From Piscirickettsiaceae bacterium (GTDB taxonomy: Bacteria > Pseudomonadota > Gammaproteobacteria > Nitrosococcales > Methylophagaceae), in assembly GCA_018646825.1 (NCBI GenBank), contig JABGUA010000135.1:1-7568 (forward strand): a stretch of DNA of 7,568 nucleotides. Reading direction: 5' to 3'. Of this stretch, positions 5,606 through 7,568 are shown piece by piece; position 1 is the stretch's first letter; each line of letters opens with the position of its first letter. Both the position numbers and the translations under genes were made by a program. The notes beneath the pieces were generated by a model that was given only the letters and a program-made list of their open reading frames with translations, had not been told where the DNA came from and did no database searches.

Positions 5606-6312
5606 CTTTATCTGCGACACAAATGCCATTGCGGTTGAATCCGCAAGTGCTGTATCAAATAGCAAACTTTCACTTTAGCGAGCAAGAGTTAGCCGAGGTA
5701 GTCTCTTCATTCTGTCAACAGAAGGAACCCCGTTTTCTCTATTTATGGGGAGGGGCATCATCAGGTAAAACTCATTTATCATTAGCCATTGCAGAACAAG
5801 CACAAGCCAGCCAAAAGAAGACGTTATATTTACCGCTAGCAGAGTTAGTCAAAACAGCGTCACCAGAAGTGTTGCAGTCGTTAGAGAGCTTAAATTTAGT
5901 GTGCTTAGATGAGTTAGAGGCTGTTGCTGGCAACCCAGAGTGGGAAGAAGCGTTATTTCACTGCTTTAATCGATTGCAAGACTCAGGCTGCCAACTTTTA
6001 GTCGCATCACTGAATAACCCGGCAACATTGAAAATACAGTTGGCAGATTTAAGGTCACGGTTAGCGACGGGCCTGGTTTATCAACTCGAGAGCTTAAACG
6101 ACAGTGAAAAACAACAAGTAATGATCGTCCAGTCACGTGCACGCGGATTGGAAATGCCACCTGAAGTCGCACAATATCTATTGAGACAACATAGCCGAGA
6201 TTTGAATGAGTTGATGCATTTCCTCCATGCCTTGGACAAAGCTTCATTGGCGGCACAACGTCGCCTTACAGTCCCATTTGTTCGCCAAGTGTTGCATTAT
6301 GGCAAAAACTGA
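5602..6312 (+). CDS. hda: DnaA regulatory inactivator Hda
   Basis: Hda is a DnaA-like AAA+ protein that, bound to the DNA-loaded beta sliding clamp, stimulates ATP hydrolysis by DnaA and so blocks re-initiation. The 236-residue length fits (E. coli about 233). Near the N-terminus QMPLRL (7-12) corresponds to the clamp-binding hexapeptide (QLSLPL in E. coli). Walker A is a canonical GGASSGKT at 50-57, and Walker B is LVCLDEL at 99-105 with D103 and E104. The box VII arginine-finger region is DLRSRL at 149-154. The sensor 2 region is SRDLNEL at 198-204, and the C-terminus KASLAAQRRLTVPFV closely follows E. coli Hda. The DnaA DNA-binding domain is absent, which separates it from DnaA. The ATG at 5602 overlaps the perM stop (ATGA); a later ATG at 5623 would remove the clamp motif's Gln7 and is less likely. 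Confidence 0.93.
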   Translation: MTLSATQMPLRLNPQVLYQIANFHFSEQELAEVVSSFCQQKEPRFLYLWGGASSGKTHLSLAIAEQAQASQKKTLYLPLAELVKTASPEVLQSLESLNLVCLDELEAVAGNPEWEEALFHCFNRLQDSGCQLLVASLNNPATLKIQLADLRSRLATGLVYQLESLNDSEKQQVMIVQSRARGLEMPPEVAQYLLRQHSRDLNELMHFLHALDKASLAAQRRLTVPFVRQVLHYGKN

Positions 6313-7228
6313 ACTGACTATCGTGATGCCTGGAATGGCTGCGATTTTAAGTCAGGAAATTAACAGAAACACCATCCCTCCCTATCTGACGAAATTGATT
6401 AGTAAAGCGACCAAGGTTGAGATGGTTGAAGGTGTAAGTCGAAGTTTATTTAACCATTTCAGTGAGAGTCCACTGACAAGTAGTGATTTGCCTATTTGCG
6501 ATGTGGTGCCGACAAAAGGGGTGATAATAAAAGCGGATCCCTGTTACTTGCATGCTGATAGAGATCGATTATTACTGTTTGCAAAAGGCATTACATTGAC
6601 CGAGCAAGAGAGCAGAGAGTTGATCGGTGAAATTCAACCGTTATTGTCAGAGATAGGTGAGCTTAAGTTAATTAACGCAAGTAGTTGGCAGCTTGAATTA
6701 AATCACGTACCGGATATTCAATTTAGTGCCTTAGAAGAAGTGGAAGGCAAAGGCGTTGATGCTTACCTGCCGGTTGGAGAAGATCGCCGACAGTGGCTGA
6801 GCCTGTGGAATGAGGTACAAATGCAGCTTTATAACGCTGATTTAAACCAACATAGGATGGCCAGTCAGCAGCTACCGATTAACAGTGTTTGGTTTTGGGG
6901 GATGGGCAATTTCGTTCCTACTCAAGCAGTATGGAATACGGTGTCAGGACAATCGGAGTTATTAACGCAATTAGTGGGTACAAATCCATCTGCCAATTAC
7001 CGAGTTGAACCGCCGGAAGCTTGGCCGAATGGCAAAAATCTCTGGCTACTGAAAGAAGTGGATACCGAATCAGATTGGCAAGCAACGCTACAAGATTTAG
7101 ATCGAACTGTTTTTGGTCCACTTTGGCAACAGTTATCAAAAGTCGCTATTGATAAAGTCATATTGCAAATACCACAATTTGCTGAGTATCACATCACGCC
7201 TTATAGCCGCTGGCGGTTCTGGCGATGA
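6299..7228 (+). CDS. Conserved protein of unknown function, 'phosphoglycerate mutase-like' family
   Basis: This 309-residue, apparently cytoplasmic protein has no signal peptide or membrane segment. I recognise it as a family found before recJ in beta- and gammaproteobacteria and often labelled 'phosphoglycerate mutase' or left hypothetical. Its conserved blocks are ADPCYLHADRDRLLLF at 79-94, LPVGEDRRQW at 157-166, NEVQMQLYNADLNQHR at 171-186 and PINSVWFWGMG at 193-203; the chain ends RWRFWR. I see none of the metal-site motifs expected of cofactor-independent mutases, nor the RHG motif of cofactor-dependent ones, so that name should not be trusted. I chose the ATG at 6299 because the conserved N-terminus (LTIVMPGM) begins just after it; an in-frame ATG at 6227 would overlap hda by 86 bp. 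The gene overlaps hda by 14 bp and recJ by 4 bp. The context suggests a link to DNA metabolism, but its function is unknown. Confidence 0.8.
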   Translation: MAKTELTIVMPGMAAILSQEINRNTIPPYLTKLISKATKVEMVEGVSRSLFNHFSESPLTSSDLPICDVVPTKGVIIKADPCYLHADRDRLLLFAKGITLTEQESRELIGEIQPLLSEIGELKLINASSWQLELNHVPDIQFSALEEVEGKGVDAYLPVGEDRRQWLSLWNEVQMQLYNADLNQHRMASQQLPINSVWFWGMGNFVPTQAVWNTVSGQSELLTQLVGTNPSANYRVEPPEAWPNGKNLWLLKEVDTESDWQATLQDLDRTVFGPLWQQLSKVAIDKVILQIPQFAEYHITPYSRWRFWR

Positions 7229-7568
7229 GAGGCAATGATATAACGGAAAGATCTCACTCTGGGTGGCAAGCATTACCGGATACGTGGCCGATGGCAATTC
7301 GTAAAATATTAGCTGCTCGGGGTATTAAGGATGAACAAGATTTACGCTATCCCTTAGCGGATTTACCTGAGCCTCAACAACTATTAGGTATGGATGACGC
7401 GGTCAGTTTGTTAATACAAGCGTTAACTGAAAACTGGCGCATCATGATAGTGGCCGATTTTGATACCGACGGCGCGACAAGTTGTGCTGTCGCGATCAGA
7501 GGCTTAAAAGCAATGGGCGTCAGCGATATTGATTACATTGTGCCTAACCGCTTCGTTCATGGTTATGG
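7225..7568 (+). CDS. recJ: Single-stranded-DNA exonuclease RecJ, N-terminal part
   Basis: RecJ is a 5'-3' single-strand DNA exonuclease acting in RecF-pathway recombination, mismatch repair and base-excision repair. The first 114 codons are present and the gene runs off the right edge (full length is usually about 570 residues). The DHH-family motif I is VADFDTDGATS at 76-86, with D78, D80 and D82 as likely metal ligands; E. coli has DFDADGATS here. Downstream, DIDYIVPNRFVHGYG matches E. coli RecJ almost residue for residue. The upstream segment ILAARGI...DLPEPQQLLGMDDAV is the usual N-terminal region. The ATG overlaps the previous stop as ATGA, showing translational coupling. The remaining DHH, DHHA1 and OB-fold regions are outside the window. 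Confidence 0.95.
   Translation, partial: MRGNDITERSHSGWQALPDTWPMAIRKILAARGIKDEQDLRYPLADLPEPQQLLGMDDAVSLLIQALTENWRIMIVADFDTDGATSCAVAIRGLKAMGVSDIDYIVPNRFVHGY

Noticed and set aside
5966..6256. Minus-strand open frame opposite hda
   Set aside because: Antisense to conserved AAA+ sequence, with no independent support.
6227..6298. 24-residue N-terminal extension of the gene before recJ
   Set aside because: It would fully overlap the conserved Hda C-terminus and adds a low-complexity stretch; the family N-terminus starts at the ATG at 6299.
6918..7139. Minus-strand open frame opposite the gene before recJ
   Set aside because: Shadow frame without start signals or recognisable product.

Overview
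The window looks like ordinary chromosomal DNA from a mid-GC gammaproteobacterium. The strongest clue is the combination of purM-purN, a divergently oriented DUF2066 gene, an AI-2E/PerM-family permease, hda and recJ. From memory, Pseudomonas has a similar neighbourhood and E. coli has purMN, hda and perM near one another. The content and modest GC would suit a Methylophaga-like or related marine gammaproteobacterium, but that placement is a guess. Coding density is close to 100%. I see no RNA gene, mobile element, CRISPR array or clear intrinsic terminator.

The layout is two back-to-back operons around a 64-bp divergent spacer (2886-2949). The minus-strand operon runs purM (1830-2885), purN (1234-1827), a secreted DUF3108 protein (459-1220) and the 5' part of a nudF-like ADP-ribose pyrophosphatase (1-433, cut by the window edge). 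Gaps are only 2, 13 and 25 bp. PurM and PurN are two steps of de novo purine synthesis. NudF hydrolyses ADP-ribose to AMP and ribose 5-phosphate, so it could feed the same pool.

The plus-strand operon runs a secreted DUF2066 protein (2950-3990), a CDP-alcohol phosphatidyltransferase (3987-4541, TTG start), a PerM-family permease (4517-5605), hda (5602-6312), an uncharacterised protein of a family often labelled 'phosphoglycerate mutase' (6299-7228) and the 5' part of recJ (7225-7568, cut by the window edge). Every junction overlaps, by 4, 25, 4, 14 and 4 bp, so these six genes are probably co-transcribed and translationally coupled. The operon links envelope functions (periplasmic protein, phospholipid synthase, permease) to chromosome replication and repair (Hda, RecJ).

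The most interesting points are: (1) the phosphatidyltransferase resembles eukaryotic/actinobacterial-type cardiolipin synthase (CRLS1-like) more than PgsA, and sits upstream of hda; both acidic phospholipids and Hda act on the nucleotide state of DnaA; (2) the divergent spacer has two overlapping extended -10 elements on opposite strands, suggesting a bidirectional promoter and a leaderless DUF2066 mRNA; (3) a conserved protein of unknown function is coupled to recJ. I found no convincing wholly new system.
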